Origin: Arthrobacter sp. Alg241-R88
GTDB taxonomy: Bacteria > Actinomycetota > Actinomycetes > Actinomycetales > Micrococcaceae
NCBI RefSeq assembly: GCF_900537115.1
Contig: NZ_UNRG01000006.1
Span: 111,665-175,664 of the forward strand
Reading direction: 5' to 3'
DNA length: 64,000 nucleotides
Position numbers and translations under genes: made by a program
In this document: positions 17,119 to 26,375 of the stretch, piece after piece
Numbering within the stretch: the stretch's first letter is position 1
How the letters are laid out: every line of letters begins with the position of its first letter
The notes under the pieces: model-generated
Told to the model about the DNA's origin: nothing
Database searches by the model: none
The model's input: only the letters and a program-made list of their open reading frames with translations

Positions 17119-18195
17119 ATGCAGGTCACACCTCTGATCTGGCTCGTCACGATTGCCGTCACGATCCTGTTTTTCGTCTACGAGTTTTTCGCCCACGTGC
17201 GCAAACCCCACGAGCCATCCATTGCAGAATCGGCGCGTTGGTCCGCGTTCTACATCGGACTCGCTCTGCTGTTCGGGGTGGGGATCGGCATGGTGGCGGG
17301 ATGGACGTTCGGCGGTGAATACTTCGCCGGCTACCTGACTGAGAAGGCCCTGTCGATCGACAACCTGTTCGTGTTCCTCATCGTGATGGCTGGATTCGCA
17401 GTACCGAAGAAGTACCAGCAGAAGGTGCTGATGATCGGGATTGTCATCGCACTGATCCTGCGCGGCGGGTTTATCGCCATCGGAGCGGCCCTGATCGAAA
17501 ACTTCTCCTGGGTCTTCTACATCTTCGGTGTCCTGCTCCTCGTCCTGGCCTACCGGCAAGCGTTCAGCAATCACGACTCCAACCCCGCTGACGGTAAATT
17601 CATGAGTCTTGTGCGCCGGGTCCTGCCTGTCACTAACGAGTATCACCAGGACAAGGTCACCGTCATGCAGGGCGGGAAGCGTTTCGCCACGCCGATGCTG
17701 CTCACCATCATTGCGATCGGCTTCGTAGACCTCATCTTCGCCGTCGACTCGATCCCGGCAATCTACGGCCTGACCAACGAGGCGTACATCGTCTTCACCG
17801 CCAACGCGTTCGCGCTGATGGGTCTGCGTCAGTTGTTCTTCCTCATCGGAGGCCTGCTCGAGCGCCTGGTCTACCTCGCCCAGGGGCTGGCCGTCATCCT
17901 CGCCTTCATCGGCGTGAAGCTCGTCTTCCACGCCCTGCACGTCAACGAGCTCCCCTTCATCAACGGCGGGAAACCGCTCCTCTGGGTGCCGGAGATCCCC
18001 ATCTGGCTCTCCCTGCTCTTCATCGCCGCCACCATCGTCGTAGCGACCGTCGCGAGTTTGCTGAAGACCCGCGGCGACGAGCACAAGGATGACCGCGGAC
18101 CGATCCACAACGAACCACGGGTGATCACCGCCGACCAGCCGAACGAGGAATCCGAGGTCGACAAGAAGGCGGTGCCGACTGCCAAGTCCGAGTAG
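17119..18195 (+). CDS. TerC/Alx family membrane protein, probable Mn2+ exporter
   Basis: This 358-residue integral membrane protein of the TerC family has about nine hydrophobic helices, starting with LIWLVTIAVTILFFVYEFFA. Family hallmarks are EKALSIDNLFVFLIVM (about 75-90) and FVDLIFAVDSIPAIYGLTNE (about 201-220), with conserved acidic and Asn residues in the membrane that bind metal. The C-terminal tail is charged and cytoplasmic. ATG 17119 has GGGAG seven bases upstream. The upstream yybP-ykoY riboswitch makes a manganese export role more likely than tellurite resistance. It is monocistronic. Confidence 0.92.
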   Translation: MQVTPLIWLVTIAVTILFFVYEFFAHVRKPHEPSIAESARWSAFYIGLALLFGVGIGMVAGWTFGGEYFAGYLTEKALSIDNLFVFLIVMAGFAVPKKYQQKVLMIGIVIALILRGGFIAIGAALIENFSWVFYIFGVLLLVLAYRQAFSNHDSNPADGKFMSLVRRVLPVTNEYHQDKVTVMQGGKRFATPMLLTIIAIGFVDLIFAVDSIPAIYGLTNEAYIVFTANAFALMGLRQLFFLIGGLLERLVYLAQGLAVILAFIGVKLVFHALHVNELPFINGGKPLLWVPEIPIWLSLLFIAATIVVATVASLLKTRGDEHKDDRGPIHNEPRVITADQPNEESEVDKKAVPTAKSE

Positions 18196-18282
18196 CTCCC
18201 CACCGGCAGGCGAGCCGGGGACAGGAGGCGGGAATGTGGTCCCGGCCTTAGGACTGCTGCCGGATGGTTTGTACACCCGCTG

Positions 18283-18471
18283 TCAGCGGACGCCGAGGTC
18301 GCTGTCAATATACGAACCCGGGCGGTTTTCAGTGCCATGCTGGCAATTGCAGCCACCATCCAGCTGCAGCCGAACGGTCACCGGACTCGGTGCTTCGAGC
18401 CGGATGTCAACCGGCTCCTTCCCGTTGCTGCTAAGGCTGAGAATTGATTCTTGGTCGTTGCCATGGGTCAT
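18283..18471 (-). CDS. Small conserved-looking protein with GGCNCQHG motif, downstream of fdhA
   Basis: A 62-residue protein starting MTHGNDQESILSLSSNGK. The middle is beta-like (VDIRLEAPSPVTVRLQL) and is followed by DGGCNCQHG, a Cys-x-Cys-x-His arrangement that could bind metal. ATG 18471 has AAAGG seven bases upstream. It follows fdhA on the same strand beyond a strong hairpin (18510-18544). I do not recognise the family. The composition looks coding rather than random. Confidence 0.5.
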   Translation of the reverse strand: MTHGNDQESILSLSSNGKEPVDIRLEAPSPVTVRLQLDGGCNCQHGTENRPGSYIDSDLGVR

Positions 18472-18509
18472 GTGAGTACCTTTGCTGATGCAGGGAGAGC
18501 GGATGCGCG

Positions 18510-18544
18510 CTGGTGGCGCGGGCCAGGAAGGCCCGCGCCACCAG
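18510..18544 (-). terminator. Hairpin between fdhA and the small downstream gene
   Basis: A 15-bp perfect stem (CTGGTGGCGCGGGCC and its complement) with an AGGAA loop, 26 bases beyond the fdhA stop on the minus strand. It probably terminates or attenuates fdhA transcripts before the small gene. Confidence 0.7.
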
Positions 18545-18569
18545 GGCGGGTTGCTACTTACGTAAAGTT

Positions 18570-19787
18570 TTACGCCTTGACGTATCCGTTCGGATTCAGC
18601 ACGAATTTCGTGGCCGAGCCGGCGTCGAATTCGGCGTAACCGCGCGGTGCATCCTCAAGGGGGATCGCTGTGGCGTTTACTGCCTTGGCAATCTGGACCT
18701 TGTCGTGCAGGATCGCCATCATCAGCTGGCGGTTGTAGGACATGACGGGGCACTGGCCGGTGGTGAAGGACAGGGACTTTGCCCATCCGGTGCCCAAGGA
18801 TAGCGACAGGGAGCCGTGCTTGGCGGCGTCGTCGATTCCACCGGGGTCGCCGGTGACATACAGGCCGGGAATGCCAAGGGCCCCGCCTGCGGCGGTGATG
18901 TCCATAAGGGAGTTCAGCACAGTGGCCGGGGCTTCGTGCGAGGCGTCCTTGCCGTGCCCCCGGGCTTCGAATCCTACGGCGTCCACGCCGCAATCCACTT
19001 CAGGAACGCCCAGAATTTGCTCGATCTGGTCCTTCGGATCGCCGTTGGAGACATTCACGGTTTCGCAGCCGAAAGAGCGGGCCTGAGCCAGCCGGTCTTC
19101 GTTCATGTCCCCGACAATTACGACGGCGGCACCGAGCAACTGCGCTCCGACGGCGGCCGCGAGGCCCACCGGGCCGGCGCCGGCAATGTAAACGGTGGAT
19201 CCGACGCCCACACCGGCAGTGACGGCGCCGTGGAAGCCGGTGGGGAAGATGTCGGAAAGCATGGTCAGGTCCATGATCTTTTCCAGGGCCTGGTCGCGGT
19301 CCGGGAACTTGAGCAGGTTCCAGTCAGCGTAGGGAACCAGCACGTATTCCGCCTGGCCGCCCACCCAGCCGCCCATGTCCACGTAACCGTAGGCGCTGCC
19401 CGGGCGGTCCGGGTTCACGTTCAGGCAGATGCCGGTCTTGCGCTCCTTGCAGTTCCGGCAACGGCCGCAGGAGATGTTGAAAGGTACAGAGACGATGTCC
19501 CCGACCTTGATGAACTCCACGTCCGGACCGACTTCCACCACTTCGCCGGTGATTTCGTGGCCGAGGACCAGGTCCTTGGGAGCCGTGGTCCGGCCCCGCA
19601 CCATGTGCTGGTCCGAGCCGCAGATGTTGGTGGTCACTGTACGCAGGATCGCGCCGTGGGGTACCTTTCGGCCCACATTGGCCGGATTAACGCCGGGCCC
19701 ATCCCTAAGTTCCAACGTCGGGTAGTCGGTGTTGATGATTTCGACGACACCGGGTTCTTTGTAGGCGACGGCTCTGTTTCCTGACAT
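18570..19787 (-). CDS. fdhA: Glutathione-independent formaldehyde dehydrogenase (zinc, NAD)
   Basis: A 405-residue medium-chain zinc dehydrogenase that oxidises formaldehyde to formate with NAD+ and no added thiol. The catalytic zinc ligands are visible as C56 (TTNICGSDQH) and H77 with E78 (LGHEITGEV). The four structural-zinc cysteines are C107, C110, C113 and C121 (CGRCRNCKERKTGIC). The cofactor site is GAGPVGLAAAVGAQ. The frame is open further upstream, but ATG 19787 has a perfect AAAGGAG site seven bases before it. It lies downstream of the choline oxidation genes, where demethylation of betaine derivatives would release formaldehyde. Separate spacing from the permease suggests its own promoter in 19788-20298. 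Confidence 0.93.
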   Translation of the reverse strand: MSGNRAVAYKEPGVVEIINTDYPTLELRDGPGVNPANVGRKVPHGAILRTVTTNICGSDQHMVRGRTTAPKDLVLGHEITGEVVEVGPDVEFIKVGDIVSVPFNISCGRCRNCKERKTGICLNVNPDRPGSAYGYVDMGGWVGGQAEYVLVPYADWNLLKFPDRDQALEKIMDLTMLSDIFPTGFHGAVTAGVGVGSTVYIAGAGPVGLAAAVGAQLLGAAVVIVGDMNEDRLAQARSFGCETVNVSNGDPKDQIEQILGVPEVDCGVDAVGFEARGHGKDASHEAPATVLNSLMDITAAGGALGIPGLYVTGDPGGIDDAAKHGSLSLSLGTGWAKSLSFTTGQCPVMSYNRQLMMAILHDKVQIAKAVNATAIPLEDAPRGYAEFDAGSATKFVLNPNGYVKA

Positions 19788-20298
19788 GGACACTCCTTTT
19801 AGTAGGGGTATGGTGCAAGGTCTTCCGTTCGGATGGCCTTGCACTGGCCCGGCAAAGTTGCAGGCTCTGCCCCATGCCCGAAAGCGGTGCTTCGATGAGG
19901 ATACCTCCCCAGGTTTCAGGCCACCGAAGCACCCTTTACGGGCACGGGACAGCTCTTCCTTCGCGAGGGCGAAGGCTGTCAGTGGGATGCCGTGCCCAGT
20001 GGAACAGCATCCCGCTGCTGCCTGCCCGGCGCTGAATCGGACAAGTATGGGTCCGAAGTTCGAAGAGCCTGTAAGGATGAGACTAGGGTCACAAGGCTTG
20101 CAATAAAAGCGCAAAGTCTTGGTGATAATCATGCGGAATAGCTGCATGATCGGTGCACGGCTCATCTCGCAACACGTGCGCCGGAAGGCTTCCGGAACCG
20201 GCCATAAACAGCACCGTCAGGACCGGGCAGCGCGTCCCGGGTTGGACCGTGCCACGGGTAGGTATTGCTACTGAGGGCTGAGGGCTAAGGGCTAAGGG
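19788..20298. other. Region between fdhA and permease genes
   Basis: About 510 bases with no gene. It should contain the fdhA promoter. At its far end, beside the permease stop, lies a short tandem repeat (20272-20306). Confidence 0.4.
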
Positions 20299-20306
20299 CT
20301 AAGGGG
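20272..20306. repeat. Tandem 7-bp repeat at end of permease gene
   Basis: Five near-identical heptamers of the type AGGGCTA (GAGGGCTGAGGGCTAAGGGC, continuing) run across the stop codon region of the permease. Such microsatellite-like tracts can vary in length. Confidence 0.8.
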
Positions 20307-21900
20307 TGGAAACGGGTGCGGACACCAGCTGAGGCGCAACTGGAGCATCCGGCCCGCTGACATCCATAGCCGCCTGGGCGGTTGCGGCGTGTTCAGCCAG
20401 GACGCCCGTCTGGTGCCTGATCTTCAGGCGGTACAGCAGTGCCCCGCCTCCGGCGACGGCGGCCACGAAGATCACGCCGCCCCACTGCAGGTACCACTCA
20501 AACGGGGGCACCGAGTTGTAGATCTCCGGGCGGGGCCAGATGAGGTTCAGGGTCATGGCGCCGCCCCACAGAACCGCGAGGATGTTCACGGGCAACCCCC
20601 ACTTGCCCAGGCTGAAGCCCGGCTCGGTGCCGTCATCGGCAAGCGGCCACTTTTTCTGGAACCGCTTGCGGAGCAGCGGAACGGTGACCAGCAGGTAGGA
20701 CAGGTAGATCAGGACGATGCTGATGCTGGAAAGGATGGTGAAGATGGCGGGCTGGGAGACGTTGACGATCAGCGGCATGATGGCGATGACACCGATGACG
20801 ATGGCCGCCACCGTGGGCGTCTTCCGCTCGGGATGCACCTTGCTGAGCTGCCGGCTGAAGGGCAGGTTGTTATCCCGGGCCATGGCGAACATCATGCGGA
20901 TGGCGGCAGCGTGAACGGCCAGGGTGCAGACGGTCACGGCCACCACGATGCACACCAGGAACGCCTTGCCGAAGGGGCCCCCCAACACGGAGAGCACGAT
21001 GTACTGCAGGCCGCCGTCGGCAGCGCCCAGCTTGGGGTCGTTGAGGTCAGGAGCGGCCAGGAGTCCGCCCAGGAGAATCAGGCCGCCGAGGATGAAGGAC
21101 GCCGTGATGGCACGGAGGATGGCCTTGGGGGCGGTCTTTTTCGGGTCCTTCGTCTCCTCGCCCAGGGAACTGGCGGTGTCAAAGCCATACATCACGTAAC
21201 CGGAGGCCATGGCGCCGATAAGGAACACCCCAAAGAAGCCAAGGTCGTGGTCCATGCCGTAGCCTTCGGTGCTGAAAAGAACTTCCGGCCCCCGCACCAC
21301 ATGCCAGCCAAGGGCCAGGATGAGGAGCACGGCGGCGGCGAGCTCCACGAAGACGCCGATGCTGTTGATTTTGGTCATCAGCTTCACGCCGAAGGCGTTG
21401 ATGAGGGTGGAGATGGAGATCATGATGCTGGCAAGCAGCACGCCGTTGAGGGCGAAATCGTAGGTGCCGGTGCCGTCGCCGATGATCTGGAAACCGGACC
21501 AGATCTGGGGCAGGGTGAGCTGCAGGGCAAGGGCCACGGCGCCGAGCGCCACGATCGAGGAGATGAGCAGCAGCCAGCCCGCCAGCCAGGCGAACGTCCC
21601 GGACGAGAGCCGCTTGGCCCAGTTGTACACCGAGCCGGCCACCGGATACCGTCCGGCAAGCTCGGCGAAGCAGAGCGCCACCATGAGCTGGCCGGCGAAA
21701 ACGAGGGGCCAGGACCACGCGTAGGCAGGGCCGGCCATGGAGAAACCAAAGTAGAACAGCTGAAATACGCCGGTGAGAATGGAAATGTAGCTGACTCCGG
21801 CCGCGAAACTGGCGAATTTGCCGATGCTGCGGTCCAGGGTCTGGGCATAGCCGAACTCGTCCATGCCGCTTGAATCAGTACTCTTGCTGGGTTCGAACAT
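20299..21900 (-). CDS. APC-superfamily amino acid/amine permease
   Basis: A 533-residue membrane transporter with about 12-14 helices. The first segment is SFAAGVSYISILTGVFQLFY, and conserved APC wording appears in MYGFDTASSLGEETKDPKKT (end of helix 6 and the following loop). The frame is open to 21957, but ATG 21900 (MFEPSKSTDSSG) has AGGAG close upstream. It lies on the same strand as betB-betA and downstream of a terminator, so it may be regulated separately. By position it could import choline, an amino alcohol or an amino acid that feeds the pathway. The substrate cannot be read from sequence. Confidence 0.9.
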   Translation of the reverse strand: MFEPSKSTDSSGMDEFGYAQTLDRSIGKFASFAAGVSYISILTGVFQLFYFGFSMAGPAYAWSWPLVFAGQLMVALCFAELAGRYPVAGSVYNWAKRLSSGTFAWLAGWLLLISSIVALGAVALALQLTLPQIWSGFQIIGDGTGTYDFALNGVLLASIMISISTLINAFGVKLMTKINSIGVFVELAAAVLLILALGWHVVRGPEVLFSTEGYGMDHDLGFFGVFLIGAMASGYVMYGFDTASSLGEETKDPKKTAPKAILRAITASFILGGLILLGGLLAAPDLNDPKLGAADGGLQYIVLSVLGGPFGKAFLVCIVVAVTVCTLAVHAAAIRMMFAMARDNNLPFSRQLSKVHPERKTPTVAAIVIGVIAIMPLIVNVSQPAIFTILSSISIVLIYLSYLLVTVPLLRKRFQKKWPLADDGTEPGFSLGKWGLPVNILAVLWGGAMTLNLIWPRPEIYNSVPPFEWYLQWGGVIFVAAVAGGGALLYRLKIRHQTGVLAEHAATAQAAMDVSGPDAPVAPQLVSAPVSTP

Positions 21901-21970
21901 CTGAACTCCTAAGTCAGAAAAGCACGATGGTGATGACCCGTGGCCGCCGTTGGACACGGGTTATATCGGC

Positions 21971-22000
21971 GGCCGGGCGCCGCGCCTGCGGCGCCCGGCC
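21971..22000 (-). terminator. Hairpin after betB
   Basis: A perfect 13-bp stem (GGCCGGGCGCCGC and its complement) with a GCCT loop, 20 bases beyond the betB stop. Confidence 0.65.
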
Positions 22001-22019
22001 ATTTCCCCAAATGCTGGTG

Positions 22020-23573
22020 CTAGCCGGCGGCCCCCACCCCGGTGTCGCTGGCAGGTGAGCCGAACCAGCCGCTGGGCGCGGGCTGGATGTTCTGCCAGAT
22101 ATGTTTTGCCTCGCGGTATTCGTTGAGGCCGGCGCTGCCAAGTTCGCGGCCAATGCCGGACTTCCCAAAACCGCCCCACTCCGCCTGCGGGACGTACGGG
22201 TGGTAGTCATTGATCCATACTGTTCCGTGCCGCAGGGCTCCCGCAACGCGCTGCGCCTTCGACGCGTCCGATGTCCAGACTGCGCCCGCCAGGCCGTACT
22301 CCGTGTCGTTGGCGATGGCGACGGCTTCCTCCTCGGTCCGGAACGTCTCGATTGTCAGTACCGGGCCGAAGGATTCCTCCCGCAGTACGCTCATGCCGGA
22401 GCGGCAGTTGCCGAGAACGGTGGGCGGGTAGAAGAAGCCGGCCGCAAGGGGCCCGTCGTCGGGGATGTAGCCGCCGCACAAAAGCTCGGCGCCCTCCGCG
22501 ATGCCGGCCTGGACGTAGGCGTGGACCTGGTCACGGTGCCTGGCGGAAATCAGAGGGCCCGTTTCCGCGTTGGGATCGAAAGGCCCGCCCATGCGGATCT
22601 TTTTGGCGCGTTCCACCACCTCGGCCACGAAGCGCTCCGCGATGGACTCCTCGACCACGAGCCGCGCCCCTGCCGAGCAGACCTGGCCGGAGTGGAGAAA
22701 CACGGCGGTCAGGGCATTGTCGACGGCGGCGTCCCAGTCGGCGTCAGCGAAGACGACATTGGGGTTCTTCCCGCCGAGCTCGAAGGCGACCCGCTTCACG
22801 GTCTCGGCGGCTGCCGCCATGATGGTTTGACCCGTGGCCAGGCTCCCGGTCAGGGAGACGAGGTCCACGCGCGGATCTGAACTCAGCAGCGGGCCCACCC
22901 TCGAGCCGCTACCCGTGACCAGGTTCGCGACGCCGGCCGGAACGCCGGCCTCCGCCAGCGTTTCCATGAGGAGGATGGAGGTGGACGGCGTGAGCTCGCT
23001 GGGCTTGAGCACGAAGGAGTTTCCCGCAACGAGTGCGGGCGCCACTTTCCAGGCCGCCTGCAGGAGCGGGTAGTTCCAGGGGGCGATGAGGGCGCAGACG
23101 CCGAGCGGTTCGTAGACCACACGGCTGATGGCGTTCGGCCGGCCGGTATCGATGACCCGTCCGGCATCGAGGCCCGCTATTTTGCCGTAGTAGCGGAAGC
23201 AGGAGGCGATGTCGTCAATGTCGTATTCGGCCTCGACGAGGCGCTTGCCCGTATCCAGTGCTTCGGCGCGGGCATAAGCTGCCTTGTCCCGCTCCAGCAG
23301 CGCGGCGATGCGAAGCAGGACCTCCCCGCGTTCGATGTCGGTCAGCCGGCGCCACGCACCGCCGTCGAACGCTGCCCGGGCACTGGCGATTGCCCGCTCC
23401 GCGTCCTCCGGGGTGGACGAGGCGACCACCGCCACTTCGCGCCCGTCCGCCGGGCAGCGTACAACGGTTGTGCCGCCGTCGGATGCCTGGTGCCAGGCGC
23501 CGTCAATGTACAAGCCCTTGATGGCGTCCTGCGCCTGTCCGGCGTCGCGGACCTGCTCAGCGGTGGCGGTCAT
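22020..23573 (-). CDS. betB: Betaine aldehyde dehydrogenase
   Basis: A 517-residue NAD(P)-dependent aldehyde dehydrogenase that oxidises betaine aldehyde to glycine betaine. The general base E265 is in FELGGKNP and the nucleophile C299 in HSGQVCSAG. The cofactor segments PWNYPLLQAAWKVAPALVAG and LTGSLATGQ are present. ATG 23573 has AAAGGAG six bases upstream. It follows betA by 31 bases on the same strand, so the two form a choline-to-betaine operon. The substrate assignment relies on this pairing and the adjacent BetI-type regulator. Confidence 0.9.
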   Translation of the reverse strand: MTATAEQVRDAGQAQDAIKGLYIDGAWHQASDGGTTVVRCPADGREVAVVASSTPEDAERAIASARAAFDGGAWRRLTDIERGEVLLRIAALLERDKAAYARAEALDTGKRLVEAEYDIDDIASCFRYYGKIAGLDAGRVIDTGRPNAISRVVYEPLGVCALIAPWNYPLLQAAWKVAPALVAGNSFVLKPSELTPSTSILLMETLAEAGVPAGVANLVTGSGSRVGPLLSSDPRVDLVSLTGSLATGQTIMAAAAETVKRVAFELGGKNPNVVFADADWDAAVDNALTAVFLHSGQVCSAGARLVVEESIAERFVAEVVERAKKIRMGGPFDPNAETGPLISARHRDQVHAYVQAGIAEGAELLCGGYIPDDGPLAAGFFYPPTVLGNCRSGMSVLREESFGPVLTIETFRTEEEAVAIANDTEYGLAGAVWTSDASKAQRVAGALRHGTVWINDYHPYVPQAEWGGFGKSGIGRELGSAGLNEYREAKHIWQNIQPAPSGWFGSPASDTGVGAAG

Positions 23574-23604
23574 CGTTTCTCCTTTTCCAGTCCATCAATC
23601 ATGC

Positions 23605-25317
23605 CTATGCCTGTGCTGCGGGGGCAGCTGCACCGGCGGTGCCGTTACGCTCGAGCGGGCTGATTCCGTGCCGGTAAAACTCGGCATGCTGCGGCGCCAG
23701 CGGGGCCTTCCCTGCAATGAGGTCGGCGGCCTTTTCGGCGAGCATCATGACGGGGGCGTAGATGTTGCCGTTGGTCACGTAGGGCATGGCCGAGGCGTCC
23801 ACAACCCGGAGGCCCTGCGTTCCGTGGACGGACATGTCGAGCGGGTTCACCACTGCCATTGGGTCGGACTCCGGGCCCATCTTGGCGGTGCAGGAGGGGT
23901 GCAGGGCGGTTTCCGCGTCGCGGGCCACCCAGTCCAGGATTTCGGCGTCGGTGCGGACGCTCTGCCCGGGCGAAAGCTCCCCGCCGTTGAAGGGCGTCAT
24001 GGCGGACTGGCCCAGGATGTCACGGGCCACGTGGATGGCCTCCACCCATTCGCGCCGGTCCTGCTCCGTGGAGAGGTAGTTGAAGAGCATGGACGGGTGG
24101 ACGGTGGGGTCCGTGGACTTGATCTTCAGGGTGCCGCGGGCATCGGAGTACATGGGGCCGATGTGCACCTGGTAGCCGTGCTTGGCGTCCGCCTTCTGCC
24201 CGTCGTAGCGCACTGCCACGGGCAGGAAGTGGAACATCAGGTTGGGGTAGGCAACGTCCTCGTTGGAGCGGACGAACCCGCCGCCTTCGAAGTGGTTGGT
24301 GGCTGCGGGGCCCTTGCGTCCCAGCAGCCACTGCAGGCCGATGAGGGGGTAGCGCCAGAGGTCCAGGTTGGGCTGCATGGATACCGGCTGGGTGCAGGCG
24401 TGCTGGATGTAGACCTCCAGGTGGTCCTGCAGGTTCTCGCCGACGCCGGGAAGGTTGACCACGGGGTTGATTCCGAGGGAGTTCAGGTGTCCCGCTTCGC
24501 CCACGCCGGAGAGCTGCAGCAGCTGCGGGGTGTTGATGGCGCCGCCGGACAGGATGACCTCACCGGCGTTGACCACGTGGGTCTGGCCGTTGCGGCGGTA
24601 CGTGACACCGGTGGCTACCGTGCCCTTGAAATTGACCTTGGTGACCATCGCGCGGGTGAGGACGGTGAGGTTAGGACGGGCGGCGTTGGGGCGGATGTGT
24701 GCCCGGGATGCCGAGAGGCGCTGGCCCTTGTGGACGTTGCGGTCGAAGGCCGCGAAGCCTTCCTGGCGGTAGCCGTTGACGTCGTCGGTCAGGGGGTAGC
24801 CGGCTTCCTGGGCGGCCTTGAAGAAGGCCTGGAAGAGCGGGTTGGTGGCCGGACCGCGTTCCAGGACCAGCGGGCCGTCATGGCCGCGCAGTTCGTCATC
24901 CGGGTCCGCCGCCAGTGCGTTTTCCATCTTGTTGAAGTAGGGCAGGCAGTGCGCGAAATCCCAGGTATCCATGCCGGCGTCGGCGCCCCAGCGCTCGTAA
25001 TCGAGGGGGTTGCCGCGCTGGAAGATCATGCCGTTGATGGAGCTGGAGCCGCCCAGGACCTTGCCGCGGGCGTGTGCGACGCGGCGGCCGCCCATGAAGG
25101 GTTCCGGGTCCGATTCGTAGCGCCAGTCATACAGCGGGTTGCCGCTGGGGAAGGTCAGCGCGGCAGGCATCTGGATGAACAGGTCCCAGGGGTAGTCGCT
25201 GCGTCCGGCCTCGAGAACCAGGACGCTGCTGTTGCCCCCTTCGCTCAAGCGGTTGGCAAGCACGGAGCCCGCGCTTCCGCCGCCGACGATGACATAGTCG
25301 TAGTGGGTTTTTGTCAT
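23605..25317 (-). CDS. betA: Choline dehydrogenase (GMC flavoprotein)
   Basis: A 570-residue GMC oxidoreductase that oxidises choline to betaine aldehyde with FAD. The FAD-binding motif [18 protein letters not shown] lies at residues 9-26. GMC signature 1 is in [18 protein letters not shown], and signature 2 in [17 protein letters not shown]. The C-terminal block is HPSCTAKMG and [18 protein letters not shown]. The frame runs open to 25407, but ATG 25317 leads directly into the Rossmann fold. Upstream (25525-25564) are two TTGAAC/GTTCAA operator-like sites fitting control by the TetR regulator at 25737-26321. It is the first gene of betAB. Confidence 0.92.
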   Translation of the reverse strand: MTKTHYDYVIVGGGSAGSVLANRLSEGGNSSVLVLEAGRSDYPWDLFIQMPAALTFPSGNPLYDWRYESDPEPFMGGRRVAHARGKVLGGSSSINGMIFQRGNPLDYERWGADAGMDTWDFAHCLPYFNKMENALAADPDDELRGHDGPLVLERGPATNPLFQAFFKAAQEAGYPLTDDVNGYRQEGFAAFDRNVHKGQRLSASRAHIRPNAARPNLTVLTRAMVTKVNFKGTVATGVTYRRNGQTHVVNAGEVILSGGAINTPQLLQLSGVGEAGHLNSLGINPVVNLPGVGENLQDHLEVYIQHACTQPVSMQPNLDLWRYPLIGLQWLLGRKGPAATNHFEGGGFVRSNEDVAYPNLMFHFLPVAVRYDGQKADAKHGYQVHIGPMYSDARGTLKIKSTDPTVHPSMLFNYLSTEQDRREWVEAIHVARDILGQSAMTPFNGGELSPGQSVRTDAEILDWVARDAETALHPSCTAKMGPESDPMAVVNPLDMSVHGTQGLRVVDASAMPYVTNGNIYAPVMMLAEKAADLIAGKAPLAPQHAEFYRHGISPLERNGTAGAAAPAAQA

Positions 25318-25524
25318 GCTGGAAACTCTCTTTCTACCTGGTGCAGGCCAGCTGCTGAGGCTGGTGTGCTTCTTCCGGAAGCGGCGTTGCGCCGCGATAC
25401 CGGACAAGCGTTGGAAGTCCCTGAAGTGGTGGATGCGGACTGCTGATGCGTCAGCGCTGACTCAACGCGGTGCCGGAAATCCCTGGGGTGTGGTGTACGT
25501 CATACTCATGCACAGTAATGGACG

Positions 25525-25540
25525 TTGAACGAGTGTTCAA
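25525..25540. promoter_or_regulatory. BetI-like operator, perfect palindrome
   Basis: TTGAACGAGTGTTCAA is a perfect 6-bp dyad with a 4-bp spacer, the style of site bound by TetR-family BetI proteins. It lies about 210 bases upstream of betA. Confidence 0.65.
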
Positions 25541-25548
25541 TAGTCTGA

Positions 25549-25564
25549 CTGGACAAACGTTCAA
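25549..25564. promoter_or_regulatory. Second, imperfect BetI-like operator
   Basis: TGGACAAACGTTCAA keeps one perfect half-site (GTTCAA) and a degenerate partner (TGGACA), centred 24 bp from the perfect palindrome. This suggests cooperative binding of two dimers. Confidence 0.4.
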
Positions 25565-25676
25565 GATTTAACGCGGCTGAAACATCGCGCCGTGCCACGG
25601 AGGGGGAAAGGCGCTCCCGGCCATCGAATATGACGGGCGGCTGTCATGACACGGGAACCGCACGGAAAGGCGCAGC

Positions 25677-25713
25677 GATGGAAGTGCGGATCGGTTTCAC
25701 CCGCACTTCCATC
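25677..25713 (-). terminator. Hairpin after betI
   Basis: A perfect 13-bp stem GATGGAAGTGCGG and its complement, 23 bases beyond the betI stop on the minus strand. It separates betI from betA. Confidence 0.6.
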
Positions 25714-25736
25714 CACGAAAGAGGTAAAGCAGCCTG

Positions 25737-26321
25737 CTAAGCGGCGAAGGCGATTTCTTCGGTCCGGGCGATGCTCCGCCGGATGGAATCCTTGTCAACA
25801 CCGAGGAGCGCGGTGAGCCACATCCCGTTTTGCACGACGACGATGTCTGCTGCCCGCTCCCTGCATTCCTCATTGGAAAGCTCGGGCCTGGCATTGCAGA
25901 TCAACGTCGCGAGCCCTTGGAGGTAGCGTTCAAACGCTGCGGCGTTGATGGAAGCAAAGTCTTCATGGGCTTGTGCCAGGGCCCATAGGTGGAGCCGCAG
26001 GGACAGGTACTGCATGGTAAGGAATTCCGGGCCCGCGACCCGCTGCAGGGCCTTCTTCAGCTGCTCGCCGGGGGACGAGCCGAGGTCGGGCGTGAGCAGC
26101 ATCAGGTCATGCTGGTCTACCCGGTGCAGAGCTGCACGGATCAGGCTCAGCTTGTCTTCGTAGTAGTAGTTCACCAGCCCGAGGGCCACGCCGGCCTCGC
26201 GGGCCACAGCCCGCATATTGACTCCCGAAATACCGTGGCGCGACAGCAGATCCAAGGCCGCTTCGAGGATGCGCGACTGCCTGTCCACCTGTTCGCCGGG
26301 TTTCACAGTCTTTGTCTCCAC
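25737..26321 (-). CDS. betI: TetR-family regulator, BetI-like
   Basis: A 194-residue regulator. The N-terminal helix-turn-helix (about 18-62) contains SGVNMRAVAREAGVALGLVN and YYYEDKLSLIRA, very like BetI, where LGLVNYYFxxK is typical. The C-terminal ligand domain has the BetI-like MQYLSLRLHLWALAQ region. It would repress betAB until choline is present. It starts at GTG 26321 with no strong ribosome binding site. It lies immediately upstream of the choline genes on the same strand, with its own terminator between. The two dyads at 25525-25564 are its likely sites. Confidence 0.85.
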   Translation of the reverse strand: METKTVKPGEQVDRQSRILEAALDLLSRHGISGVNMRAVAREAGVALGLVNYYYEDKLSLIRAALHRVDQHDLMLLTPDLGSSPGEQLKKALQRVAGPEFLTMQYLSLRLHLWALAQAHEDFASINAAAFERYLQGLATLICNARPELSNEECRERAADIVVVQNGMWLTALLGVDKDSIRRSIARTEEIAFAA

Positions 26322-26375
26322 TTGGCCAGACTATGGGCAATACCGTGGTGGCGCATCCTGCAGCATGATGATGGC

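Larger units (their letters stand above)
25318..25676. other. betA promoter region
   Basis: About 360 bases between betA and the betI terminator. It contains the two operator-like sites listed separately and presumably the betAB promoter. No gene was seen. Confidence 0.5.

Noticed and set aside
17119..18195. Tellurite resistance function for the TerC protein
   Set aside because: There are no other ter genes, and a manganese riboswitch precedes it, so metal (Mn2+) export is more likely.
20389..21873. 494-codon plus-strand open frame over the permease
   Set aside because: Antisense shadow. The opposite strand has the APC transporter with membrane helices.
23284..25446. 720-codon open frame on the plus strand over betA/betB
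   Set aside because: It is the antisense shadow of GC-rich genes. The minus strand carries clear GMC and aldehyde dehydrogenase motifs, and the plus-strand translation has only low-complexity Gly/Val/Asp text.
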